Source: Selaginella moellendorffii
Taxonomy: Eukaryota > Streptophyta > Lycopodiopsida > Selaginellales > Selaginellaceae
Length of the DNA stretch: 64,000 nt
Assembly (NCBI RefSeq): GCF_000143415.4
Contig: NW_003314366.1
Location: 11,348 to 75,347 of the forward strand
Reading direction: 5' to 3'
Shown here: piece by piece, positions 52,901-64,000 of the stretch
How positions within the stretch are numbered: the stretch's first letter is position 1
Layout of the letters: each line of letters starts with the position of its first letter
Translations under genes and position numbers: made by a program
Notes under the pieces: model-generated
Told to the model about the DNA's origin: nothing
What the model saw: the letters and a program-made list of their open reading frames with translations, nothing else
Databases searched by the model: none

Positions 52901-54114
52901 TTCACACCTCCATCATTATCTGGGTCACCACACTCCAACTGTATGCTCTGCAGCTTAGGCTATGCCATTCCCATTTCCATTGGGATTCCTTTGGCAAGGG
53001 GTTCTCATGAACCCACCAACATAGCCTCAAGGTACCACACCTTGGCACATTTGGTGTCTCCACACCATCGGCTCCACGAGCTTACCTCTATGACACTTCC
53101 CCTTCGTGTTTAAGTCTTTGCCAAGACCAACACCGCTCTTTCTCAGGCCAACCATCCGTTAGCACTGCACCATAGAGGTCACACACAACTTTGTGTCAAA
53201 GTTGTTTTCTTCTGGGAACACCTTTCCCATAACTTTAGCATGGCACATTTTGCCATCGATGAGATACCCTCTGTTCTCATCCTTGGATCCTATGATCCCC
53301 CCCCCCCAATCCTTCATGGGGTACAACACACCTCAGTCCAAATGCTCCAATCAGTCCTTTTAGGACCTTTCCTTGACTCTACTTGAGTCATCCAGCAGTT
53401 TTGGACTTGGTTCATCCACAGACCCGTAAGGTCCCACTTGTGAGGCACTAGCTCACTGGAATACACTTCCTGCATTCCTGTCCTACTCAGAAGGACTATT
53501 TTCACAAGTGTTACTCTGACACTTGTTTTTGTTCTCTGGGGCAACCTCTGCCCCTTAGGACTACTTGTCCATGTGATGAGAATACCAACTCATCTCTAAG
53601 TACACCCCCCAACTCCTTGGGTTGTTCCAGCATTTATTACAGGTAGCCCCGGCTACCATTTCAAGGACTTGAGTCCTCTTCCGTATTTGACCTCCCACGG
53701 TCATTACTTCTGGTCTCATATTCATGAGCACCAACCTCAACTATATGAGGATAATCTTGTGACTCCCTTATTGCTTTGGAGTCTTTATCTTTTCTGTGAT
53801 CCCAACTTTAGTTGTTTACCACAACTAAATTGGCCCGTTTGCTGAGTCAAACGCTCATTTGGATCACCTCCTCAACTCAATGAGGAAAACCTTGCACTGT
53901 TCCCAAGATCCCAAAGTCGTTCCATTATTGGCCCCTTTTCTATCCACCACCTTGTCTACAAGTTCACACATGAACTGTAATGGAGAGCCATGTCTTCCCG
54001 ACCTGCTACTCCTCAAGGATAGGCCCACTTCTCGGACCTTCCGTTGCCAACACCAGTGGTGATATACTTGAGCACCAATAAAAGTCGGACTAAGGAACAG
54101 CTCCGATACCAAGT
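49961..54114 (-). mobile_element. LARD-B internal region, right copy
   Basis: Mirror of 5,663-9,816 with no length change over most of its extent, so it is a very recent duplicate. Single-base differences occur (for example in the B-box neighbourhood and in the poly-C run near 53,300). It includes the three 45-bp units (about 50,061-50,195) and the T-arm-like pair (51,515-51,572). It is non-coding. Confidence 0.8.
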
Positions 54115-55174
54115 TGTAAGCGACTAAATTTTTCCATTCTACTTTAGTCACTTAACCACACCTCTGACCACTTGGAGGAGTCTCATTCACAACCTCCATA
54201 AGTCCAATCCAGGACTTGGGACTTGCTAGCCCCGAGAATGGCATCCATGCCACTCAACATTTGCACTTGGTCCAAGTGCTCCACGTGTCCGATCCCATGA
54301 CCGACACTCAAAGGTACCACCGACATAGCAGCCCGTTACGCTAAGGCCATGCCCAATCACCTTTGCCACACTGGTAGTCCAATACCACTTGCATCACCGT
54401 CTTGGCTCTCCAAGACTAGGCAAACCATCCGTGAGTGGTCATCTCAGATCCACTCCTTAGCATCCTTAGGATGCCCACCGACAAGGGGAATAACCTTCCC
54501 CAATATCCCTCTGTCAGTCCCCACTAAGTCCCTTTCTGCCCCTGGCCGTGTTTGCCAACACTACCACTGGATCGAGACCCACAAGCCCGACCACTAAGTC
54601 CCACGGTCCTCTGGGACTTCCTCACCACACGACTGTGTCCTTGGTCACTACCCCAGAGGACTGCTCCTCTTCCTTTCCACAGTCTGGGCCTTTGGGACAA
54701 CATTTCGGAACACCGTGGCCTTACGCGAGCCACCTGGGTACTCTCCTCGCCTTCTGCCCTTGGGTGCTCTAGCCATAGGCTTAGAGCGGGTTCCGTTGAG
54801 CCACACCAGGTATCCAAGTAGGTAGTGCCACCCACACTTGGACTGGGAGCATCGGCCAGTCGATCTCCCGGGGGAACTAGAGCCGGCTCTTGAACACTTC
54901 ACCAAGCTACCCCGCTTGTCGGTCTGTGTTCACTCTAGTCTTGGACTTCCCAGTGGGCAGCTCATCACCCAACACTGGGTCCGGCCTTCCTGGGCCAAAC
55001 TGGCCTTTCCTGGCCAAACTGGCTCCACTGCAGTCCTCCCCCTACTATACTTTTGGAGCTCACCAAACCCCCCAGGGTCTGGGAGACGAACGCTTTGGGC
55101 TTTCACCCTCTCAGACTCGAACTCGGACTCGGACTCGAACTCGGACTCGGACTCGGTCTCGGTCTCGGTCCCGA

Positions 55175-55206
<32 letters not shown>

Positions 55207-55939
55207 CCGGTCTCGGTCTCGACTTCGGACTCCATCTCGGGTCCATCTCGGACTCCATCTCGGACTCCATCTTGGACTCCATCTCGGACTCCATCTCGGG
55301 TCCATCTCGGACTCCATCTCGGACTCCATCTCGGGTCCATCTCGGACTCCATCTCAGACTCCATTTTGGGCCAGGGGCAGAAAGGGACTTAGTGGGGACT
55401 GACAGAGGGATATTGGGGAAGGCTATTCCCCTTGTCGGTGGGCATTCTAAGGATGCTAAGGAGTGGATCTGAGATGACCACTCACGGATGTTTGCTTAGT
55501 CTTGGAGAGCCAAGACGGTGATGCAAGTGGTATTGGACTACCAGTGTGGCAAAGGTGATTGGGCATGGCCTTAGCGTAACGGGCTGCTATGTCGGTGGTA
55601 CCTTTGAGTGTCGGTCATGGGATCGGACACGTGGAGCACTTGGACCAAGTGCAAATGTTGAGTGGCATGGATGCCATTCTCGGGGCTAGCAAGTCCCAAG
55701 TCCTGGATTGGACTTAGGGAGGTTGCGAATGAGACTCCTCCAAGTGGTCAGAGGTGTGGTTAAGTGACTAAAGTAGAATGGAAAATTTAGTCGCTTACAC
55801 TCACCAAACCCCCCAGGGTCTGGGAGACGAACGCTTTGGGCTTTCACCCTCTCAGACTCGAACTCAGACTCGGACTCGGACTTGGACTCGGACTCGGACT
55901 CGGACTCGGACTCGGACTCGGTCTCGGTCTCGGTCCCGA

Positions 55940-55977
<38 letters not shown>

Positions 55978-56510
55978 CCGGTCTCGGTCTCGACTTCGGA
56001 CTCCATCTCAGGTCCATCTCGGACTCCATCTCGGACTCCATCTTGGACTCCATCTCGGACTCCATCTCGGGTCCATCTCGGACTCCATCTCGGACTCCAT
56101 TTCGGGTCCATCTCGGGTCCACCTCGGACTCCATCTCGGACTCCATCTCGGACTCCATCTCAGGTCCATCTCGGACTCCATCTCGGGTCCATCTCGGACT
56201 CCATCTCGGGTCCATCTCGGACTCCATCTCGGGTCCATCTCGGACTCCATCTCGGACTCCATTTCGGGTCCATCTCGGACACTTCCACGTGTCATGTGTT
56301 GGTTCTTTTGGGTCCCTTTTTGGAGCTCGCTTTTTGCTCACTTCGTGCTCGTTCCTCAAGCACTTCGTTGGGAGTTCCACTCCCGCTCTTGACTTTTCAA
56401 GTCGGAGCTTTTGGTCCAAACGTGTTACGCTCGTTTGGCTCTCGCTTCGGCCACTACCACGTGGCGCCCTTCCGGCTCCACTTTGGGGCCTAGGGATTTT
56501 GTGTCTCACA
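54115..56510 (-). repeat. LARD-B LTR1 with fold-back, right copy
   Basis: Mirror of 3,267-5,662, with two hexamer arrays (55,117-55,368 and 55,858-56,275) of different copy number from the left arm and the same internal fold-back. It ends in TGTCTCACA next to gag sequence. Confidence 0.8.
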
Positions 56511-56577
56511 GATACTTGTCACGGACATGGGGGATATGGATGCGTTCCATGCCTTTATATCAGGTTTGCAAACCTGA
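56511..56577 (+). pseudogene. Chromovirus gag fragment, right copy
   Basis: Mirror of 3,200-3,266 (MGDMDAFHAFISG region), ending TTTGCAAACCTGA at the LARD-A 5' LTR. Confidence 0.75.
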
Positions 56578-57724
56578 TGTCGCGCATGTGACTTCGGGTA
56601 TCGAAAGTTACCTGTCGACCAGTCCTTACGGACACTCTTACCTTACTGCCACGATGGCAGGAGGTCGGTATTGCTGGACCCTTTATTAGCCCCTCTTGTG
56701 CTAGTGGAGTTAACTGGGCATTTCGAGTGTACTTAGACCGGACGAGCATAAGGACGGAATTCCTACGTGTTATTAGCTAAGCATACTTAGCCCGGTAAGG
56801 AGTTCCCGTCTCGTTTTGTCTTGCACTTGCTAGTGACAAGAACCTTCGCGTATTGAGATTGGTCCCTCAATATCGCTAGATGATAGCTTACCGTGTCTGC
56901 CAAACACCCTCGCTATCATGCCCTTTGTGTTAGTCTTATTTCGGTCCCAAATACTATTTATAGAAAGTGTCTAGATTCGCTCATTTGGCATATCTACGGA
57001 ATGTAGAGATCGGCCTGAACACAATGGTGTTTGTCCCATGTCCAAATTCGCAATCTAGCGCCATTCCATATTTAGTAAGTTTCGCGCTTGTCCCAGAGAC
57101 TAACTCCTGGTACTAAGGGTAGGCTTGGGGTGAAAGCCCAAAGCGTGTGTTCCTCAAGGGGGGGGGGCTATGGGGGGTTCCAAATGTATAGTAGGGATAG
57201 TGGGTAGGTCGGGCATGGCTGACCAACCTGAGGCATAGTCTAGCTCCCGCTTGCGTGCCTGTCCTTGTTCTGCGTCCGGCTTGGGTCTAAGCCCAAGTTC
57301 CATTCCATGCTAGTTGGTGGAGTACCCATGTCCTCGCATTAGGCCACCGGTATGCCGAAATAGCGCCAGACTCTGTTTGGCTCCGTTTTGCGTGCTGGTC
57401 CTGGCATTGGGATGCTGGTTACTCTAGGACTGTTCCAAGTCGCTCCGGGCCCCTGTCCCTTCGCTCCTTGGGCTTTATGCTCGGGAGTTGCTCCGTGGTT
57501 CGGTTCCATCACTCCTTGGCTCCATGCTTGGGAGTTTGGAACCGTTCCTTCGTTCAATGGCCCAAGGCCTTGAACCTCGGGTTCCTATGGACACGTGGCA
57601 TGGACACGTGGCATGTGACACGTGGCATCTGTCACGTGGCACAAAGAGGGTTTAGGTTCCGCTTCGTGGTGTTATCCTATGGTAAATCACCATAGGATAA
57701 AGGGTAAAAACCACGTGCGCTACA
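56578..57724 (+). repeat. LARD-A 5' LTR
   Basis: The LTR is 1,147 bp, starting TGTCGCGCATGTGAC and ending GCGCTACA. It contains ATGTATAGTAGGGATAGTGG and a G8-9 run, features that recur in modified form in the LARD-B and chromovirus LTRs (AAAGTATAGTAGGG). It carries one more 13-bp GGCATGGACACGT unit than the 3' LTR. Confidence 0.9.
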
Positions 57725-60700
57725 TTTGGTATCAGAGGATGAGTCTCAGCGAGTACTATTCAATGAGATTGGGCAACTAGTCTCGTTGCATACGCAGAGA
57801 TGAAAACGATGATCCGAGTGGGTACACGTTTGATGCAAAGGGTTCACATTCGTTCCTTGGGTATGGTTTTGGTTACCTTTTGTACCTAATAATGTGAGCT
57901 TGCGCTTAGGCTCACAAGAGGGTTGAGTTTTTCCGTTCGCACGAGTTTGAGCTTGGACTCGTGAGTGAGGCGCATTAGCAACTCAAGGTTACACTTTGAG
58001 TTGGCAGGATTAATGTTAGCCTATCAGTGGTTCAATGAGTTGTTCCTTGTACCATGGGTAAAAGCAAACTTTCCCTGAGTTTGCTATGAGTGGCAAATAG
58101 GCTAGTCCGTAGCTGTTTAGCACGGCACTAGTGGATCCTTCCTAGGCATGGTGATAAGTGGATCAATTAAGATTGTAGGGATAAGTCTATTGGTTCAAAT
58201 AATCATTGCCGTGCTCTCTCATAAACTTTTCTTCGATTGAACTAAAGGCAGTGCAAAAGCAAGTTTGAGGTTAAGTCAAAGATGAGACCGAAAAGAGAGT
58301 CATTAGGGACGAAGGATCAAACACGTAAATCATTTTCTCTTCCAGAAAGATGATTTGCAACGAGGTGTGACTCATTGCTCGTGTTCACATTATGCAATCA
58401 AGAGTCCCTACCTTGATGTATGTTGGAAATGATAGTCTTACAAATGGCAAGTTGTGGGATGGATAACGGTGAAGCGTTATACCATTTTGTCTAGGCTTGC
58501 TATTGGAAGACTTGGGTTGCAATGCTCAATTCTTTTCCAGGGAATCTTGCTATTGCTCCTTGAGTAGCTTGGTGTTGGATTAGTTTTGAGTTTGGTCGGA
58601 AAGAGAGTGGCATGACCTTGTCCGTGTTGTGAACAAAAGTTAGTGGTGTTAAGTGTTATAAATCTCTATCGATAAAGTGTGGCATTTATGTTGCATTTTG
58701 TCAAATCGAGTTGACACTTGATACTCACATAAACCTTTGAAGTAATGACATTGGCATTGCTCATATTGTTGCTTGATTGATGATCAAGTCATTGTGATAC
58801 TTATATCATATCCATGTGATAATGAGCAATGTGTTTACGAAGTTGCTTGGTTAACGATGATCAACCCCAAAGTGGTTGATGGTGAAGCTAGTCTACTTGC
58901 ACGAGTAGCATTGTAGTAGCTTTGACTGAATTCTCAATGGTGGTCCATTATGCTAAGCTTAAGTTGGTTCCTTGTTCCTTGAGGATTTGCCCATAAGGTG
59001 TTGGAAAGGGTTGTAGCATTCATTTGCTATAGCTCATTAGTTGATCCGTTAACACTTGGAGTAGATTGTTGGATAGAGAAGGTGTGAGGTTGAGGCATTG
59101 ACATTACTAGCACTTGTGTTAGTGGAAGTGGCATTATTATTTTAAGTGATGAGGAATTTTCCTTAGAGCTTGATTTTTCATGTCATTTTTCTTGTTAGTG
59201 TTTTGGCTTCACATTGGATTTTGAAGGTGGTTGAAGAAAAGTGTTAGTGCGATGTGGATATCCGAAGATGTGGTCTTCGTGATCAAGCCTTGGATGTTCA
59301 CTTTGCATTTTGCGGATGTTGGTGTTGGATGTCAGAAGTATGGGCAAAAAGATGTTCGATGCTTAGACATACTGTGGATCTCGAGAATTGGTGTTGAGGT
59401 GAACCTATGTGAAATTGTTAGTAGGAGGAAGTTGGTTGAGTCTTGAAAGTTTGCATTCCTGGATTGAGAGTCATTCTTTCTCTAGGATGGAAAATTTTCC
59501 ACAAATTTTCTTAGACTTTTCCAATGGCTGATCTGTTGGTCACTTTGGCCGAAAACCATTCCGTTTTCGTAAGCCAGTACAAACTAGTGAAGGGGTTGGA
59601 GTTGACTTTGGTTGGCTTAGACCTTAGTAAGTAGTTTGTATGATGTAGCCCGAAAGGGATGCTAACTTTTGGGGCTAAGGCAATTGAGTTGGATAGAGTC
59701 TGGAATTGGTGTAAAAAAGTGGCCGTTGCACTTTTCTAAGAAAGATGACCCTTGTGTCGTTCTTCTAGCGTTTGCTTGGTGGCAGGTTGCACCTTGCATT
59801 TCATTAGACTCTATGAGAGTAGTGAGCTCTCACTAATCTTGACTTAGTCTTGGTAGCCCTGCGCCTTGGCTGAGGATGGTGATGTCCAACTTAGTTGTTT
59901 AAGTTTGAGATGTTGGTACCCGTACTATAGCTTTGTCTAAGTGGAGGTTGTGTACCGATATGAGTCCATCTCATGGTCTTCACTTTAGTTTCAACTGAGT
60001 GTTGATCATGCATAGCTAGCCTCTTCAAGGCATGCTCAAAGCTATTGCCTAAATGCATTAGTGAGCTTATTGCGGTTGAGTTGGATTCAAGTGGTCATTT
60101 AGTTTATGCTTGTCCATGAACCTTTATCTCATATTTGGGGTATTACGTTTATGTTGGATAAGTATATGACTCAATGGCAAGAGTTTAGTGTTTGGGTCTT
60201 GTGAAGGCAAGTTGAAGAGTGATTGCTCGTTGCTTTGCAACTAGTGATTACTTGTAGACTTCGTCAAAGACTGTTAACACTTGCTTCACTCGATGATGAT
60301 TTAACAGTGATGGGTTTGCTTTACCGGATGGTGTTACGGAGGATCGTGTCGTTAGATTTACATGGGTTTTCCATGTTGGCATATCGACTCTACCTTTGTC
60401 GATATCATTTGGTTGCGTTTAGTTCATAGTGTTGGATTTCATGGAGTCTTGGATGTGGTGATTCACTCCTTGAGGAAATGTTATCTATAGTTGAGTATTG
60501 TTGAAGGATTAGTCTCGGATACTGAGTAAAGTATCTTCGACTTTGGTTAGTTTGGTTGCAAGAGAGTTTTGAGTGGTGATTCACTCTTGCTTTCTTCTAG
60601 CTTTGTGATGGTGTTGATGGCATTGAAGTGGTGCCTTGTCGTTGACAATATTAATGTTGAGATTTGAGTGAAATGAGATGTCTATCCTTAGGATTGATAT

Positions 60701-62698
60701 TGAGTTTCATTAGTCTTGATGTAGATAGTGTTGATGATTTGGCTATGACTTTGTGTTATTAGCATTCTTGCATTTGCTAGTTAGCAACTATGTTGACGTT
60801 CAAACAAGCTGAGTGGCAAGTTGAGTTAGTTGTGTTCTAGACGAGATTATTTAGTAGGGGTTGAGCTTTGGCTTTTCCTTGAAAAGTGATTCAGTCGTGA
60901 ACTATGCTAACTCTACAAGTGGAAGAGTTAGAGATCAATATTGAAATATTTGAATCCTTATTGGATTTGAGTTGGGATATATTGATCATTAATGGTTCTT
61001 CTTGTGCTTGTTATGAAGTGAGTTACGTCTTGCTAAAGATGGATTCATGGAGGATCGATTAGATGATCACTTGTTGAGCATAGCTTCGTTATGCTTAGCT
61101 TTTGGATTGATGCAAATCTGCTCTTCATTAGCTTTGGCATTATAAAGTTTGACTTATGGATGTGTCGAGGGAGATATTGTGGGTTGCACCATGATTTCTT
61201 CTTTAGCATTGAAGTTAGTTTATGCAAGACTCGTGATTATTATAGGCAAGACTTTGCTATAGGCTTCTTTGAGCTTTTGGTTCCTTGAGTTTTGTGCTCA
61301 TTGTTCCATTTGTTAGAAGTAGTTGGGGAAGGCATTTTTGCTCCTTAGCTTTGATATTGAAGTTAGCTTTTGCATTTGGCAATCATTGGTGATGATTGAC
61401 TATCATCTAAGATAGTTGATTATCCTTGTCAAAATGTTTTGCTTGATTATTGTTAGTATAGAATGATTTGCCGTTCTTCGGGATGGTAGATTCTTTCTTC
61501 GATGATGATTATGCATTTCTTTATTGATAGGATGATTGATGATCTTTCATGATGGTTAGTTGTTCTCCTTGGTGGCTTATGGCTTTTCGCAATACCACAT
61601 GTTCTTTGTGGTTTGCTCTGGATTGGTCTCTTGGGTTTGAGATATCAATAGGATGTTGCTGACACTTGCTTGAGCAACTTTGGTTCTTTGGTATTGTTGG
61701 CCGGGATCTATTCAGATTGGCTTTTGTGATAGTTGCCATGAATGAGTGTTTGTTGGTCTTACCACATTCATTCTATTGTGTTGATTGTTGCTTGGGTTAG
61801 TGCTGATAGATTGGGATGTTATTTCCTTCGGGTGATACATTCGCGAGCATCTTGCTTGTCAGTCAATGATACTTTGTGTTCTTTGAGTTATCTTTAGTAA
61901 GTTGTTTGGCATACTATCTACCATCTTCGATAGTGAAGTTTCATCATTGAGTGTTCTTGATGATATATTTGCTATTGAATTTTGTTGGATGGTGATTCCT
62001 ATATTTACCAATTATGATGATCTTGGTGGTTCCTGTACTATACTACTAGTTTATCAGATGATACCTTACTTGGAATACTTTTGTGTTCTAATCTAAGATA
62101 TATTCACTGATAATTAAGTCTCTAAGCTATCATTGTCTATGACGTTGATATTGTCCATCTATTAATCTTTAAGTTTGGGCCAGTATAGGCAGACTGGCTT
62201 CGGCACTTCGTGTGCATGGTGAAATCTCTAGTCATGGGGTAGCTACTGTCGACTGGTCACATAACCCGCCTCTTTGTCGATGTTCCTTATTCCGTTAAAA
62301 GGGCGTGACCGTGTAAACAACTCTAACTGCCTGTTTACAGTAGTCTATCTAAACCTTACCGACGGGTTTGGTTTCTTTGCTTAGGAGGGTTGGGGCCTCT
62401 GGCTTCTCTCTCTATGTCTCTGCGGGCAGGGGCATATCACTCTTTTGTAGCTGGGTGACTCCCAGAGCAACAAGGGTGGCTAACTTTGTTGGTCATTTCT
62501 TTGTCGGCGACGGCCGGAAGGTGTCTGAGCTGGTAGCGCATCCGCGTTAGACAAAGAGGTTACCCCTAACTCATTTAAGTTGGTGCATTTCTCACATAGT
62601 GTGAGTACCGTGAACTTTTTCTGGAGTTGTTTCCTTGGCGGTATTCTAGACTCGAGTATGCATCGACGAGGACGTCGATCTTCCCTAGGGGGGGAGAG
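57725..62698 (+). mobile_element. LARD-A internal region, non-coding
   Basis: Nearly 5 kb lies between two LTRs. The primer-binding site TGGTATCAGAGG (57,727-57,738) suits initiator tRNA-Met, and the polypurine tract CTAGGGGGGGAGAG ends at 62,698. The longest open frame is under 80 codons on either strand and no retroelement domain can be read in any frame, so the element must use another element's proteins. The plus strand is rich in G and T (GTTGATTG, TTGGTTG runs). It is absent from the left arm, where a solo LTR remains. Confidence 0.85.
57727..57738 (+). other. LARD-A primer-binding site
   Basis: TGGTATCAGAGG lies two bases after the LTR end and complements the 3' end of plant initiator tRNA-Met at 11 of 12 positions. 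Confidence 0.85.
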
Positions 62699-63832
62699 TG
62701 TCGTGCATGTGACTTCGGGTATCGAAAGTTACCTGTCGACCAGTCCTTACGGACACTCTTACCTTACTGCCACGATGGCAGGAGGTCGGTATTGCTGGAC
62801 CCTTTATTAGCCCCTCTTGTGCTAGTGGAGTTAACTGGGCATTTCGAGTGTACTTAGACCGGACGAGCATAAGGACGGAATTCCTACGTGTTATTAGCTA
62901 AGCATACTTAGCCCGGTAAGGAGTTCCCGTCTCGTTTTGTCTTGCACTTGCTAGTGACAAGAACCCTCGCGTATTGAGATTGGTCCCTCAATATCGCTAG
63001 ATGATAGCTTACCGTGTCTGCCAAACACCCTCGCTATCATGCCCTTTGTGTTAGTCTTATTTCGGTCCCAAATACTATTTATAGAAAGTGTCTAGATTCG
63101 CTCATTTGGCATATCTACGGAATGTAGAGATCGGCCTGAACACAATGGTGTTCGTCCCATGTCCAAATTCGCAATCTAGCGCCATTCTATATTTAGTAAG
63201 TTTCGCGCTTGTCCCAGAGACTAACTCCTGGTACTAAGGGTAGGCTTGGGGTGAAAGCCCAAAGCGTGTGTTCCTCAAGGGGGGGGGGCTATGGGGGGTT
63301 CCAAATGTATAGTAGGGATAGTGGGTAGGTCGGGCATGGCCGACCAACCTGAGGCATAGTCTAGCTCCCGCTTGCGTGCCTGTCCTTGTTCTGCGTCCGG
63401 CTTGGGTCTAAGCCCAAGTTCCATTCCATGCTAGTTGGTGGAGTACCCATGTCCTCGCATTAGGCCACCGGTATGCCGAAATAGCGCCAGACTCTGTTTG
63501 GCTCCGTTTTGCGTGCTGGTCCTGGCATTGGGATGCTGGTTACTCTAGGACTGTTCCAAGTCGCTCCGGGCCCCTGTCCCTTCGCTCCTTGGGCTTTATG
63601 CTCGGGAGTTGCTCCGTGGTTCGGTTCCATCACTCCTTGGCTCCATGCTTGGGAGTTTGGAACCGTTCCTTCGTTCAATGGCCCAAGGCCTTGAACCTCG
63701 GGTTCCTATGGACACGTGGCATGTGACACGTGGCATCTGTCACGTGGCACAAAGAGGGTTTAGGTTCCGCTTCGTGGTGTTATCCTATGGTAAATCACCA
63801 TAGGATAAAGGGTAAAAACCACGTGCGCTACA
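62699..63832 (+). repeat. LARD-A 3' LTR
   Basis: The LTR is 1,134 bp, nearly identical to the 5' LTR apart from single-base changes and one missing 13-bp unit. The high LTR identity implies a fairly recent insertion. Flanking bases are CCTGA before the 5' LTR and CCTGG after the 3' LTR, a 5-bp target duplication with one mismatch. Confidence 0.9.
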
Positions 63833-64000
63833 CCTGGGCTCGCGGTGAAGTGATGCGCTGGAACCCGACCAACTACAAGGAAGCGTTGGATGCGGCCATC
63901 AAGGTGCATTTCAACGATAATCTGCGAAAGGGGAACCGGTTTAGGAAAAGTTTGTGGCTTACAAAACCTACCCGATAACTTAGGGAGTGGTTCCTCAATC
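63833..64000 (+). pseudogene. Chromovirus gag fragment and LARD-B junction, right copy
   Basis: The plus strand continues gag after the LARD-A insertion (WARGEVMRWNPTNYKEALDA and on to NLRKGN). It then crosses at about 63,940-63,955 into the GTGGCTTACA LTR-end-like piece and the CCTACCCGATAACTTAGGGAG internal fragment. It mirrors 1,885-2,052, and the window ends inside the arm. Confidence 0.75.

Noticed and set aside
56573-63837. A perfect 5-bp target-site duplication for LARD-A
   Set aside because: The flanks are CCTGA and CCTGG, so only four of five bases agree; reported as imperfect.

Overview
The window is repeat-dominated nuclear DNA from a streptophyte, probably a land plant. The signs are a chromodomain-bearing Ty3/gypsy element (chromovirus), a Ty1/copia element, LTR elements primed by initiator tRNA-Met (TGGTATC[A/G]GAGC sites), an interstitial plant telomere tract (CCCTAAA)n, and intron-containing genes. 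Nearly every intron I could define is only about 47-66 nt. This points away from seed plants and fits a lycophyte such as Selaginella, though that is an inference and not an identification.

The window is built as one very large imperfect inverted repeat. The inner arms are about 17,585-24,535 and 26,955-33,905; paired coordinates sum to 51,490 and only scattered single-base differences were seen. They flank a 2.4 kb spacer that holds a decayed Penelope-like retroelement. Each arm carries one copy of a four-exon gene for a P-loop NTPase with a C-terminal PD-(D/E)XK-like motif (Crinkler/RHS-type layout), a head-to-head CDKAL1-like (tRNA methylthiotransferase) pseudogene, and a decayed copia element. 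The palindrome resumes further out as 12,478-13,093 versus 34,006-34,620, and again as 1,885-11,071 versus 48,659-64,000. These outer arms are nested LTR elements without polymerase genes, called here LARD-A and LARD-B, inserted in chromovirus gag. The left arm holds a solo LTR where the right arm has the full-length LARD-A at the same insertion point. Two 100-N scaffold gaps (12,262-12,361 and 33,906-34,005) lie in this region, so part of the geometry could come from assembly.

The most unusual feature is a 13.8 kb element at 34,830-48,658, present only in the right arm and bounded by 24-bp perfect terminal inverted repeats. On its plus strand is a 1,020-residue-class transposase candidate with D-DNAGSENKN-GHTHEDVD motifs (DUF7869-like) and two N-terminal En/Spm-Tnp1-like segments, followed by a small acidic ORF. 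On its minus strand is a roughly ten-exon gene whose spliced product runs from a ParB-like N-terminus, through a long helical and acidic middle, to a C-terminal FCP1/NIF-type HAD phosphatase domain. About 30 copies of a 22-24 bp palindrome (consensus ATGGCRTGWGGCCTCATGCCAT) are scattered through this element and nowhere else I noticed. They lie in intergenic DNA, in the middle of tiny introns next to the 3' splice site, and in frame inside two coding regions. I regard this element and its palindrome family as the best candidate for an undescribed system.
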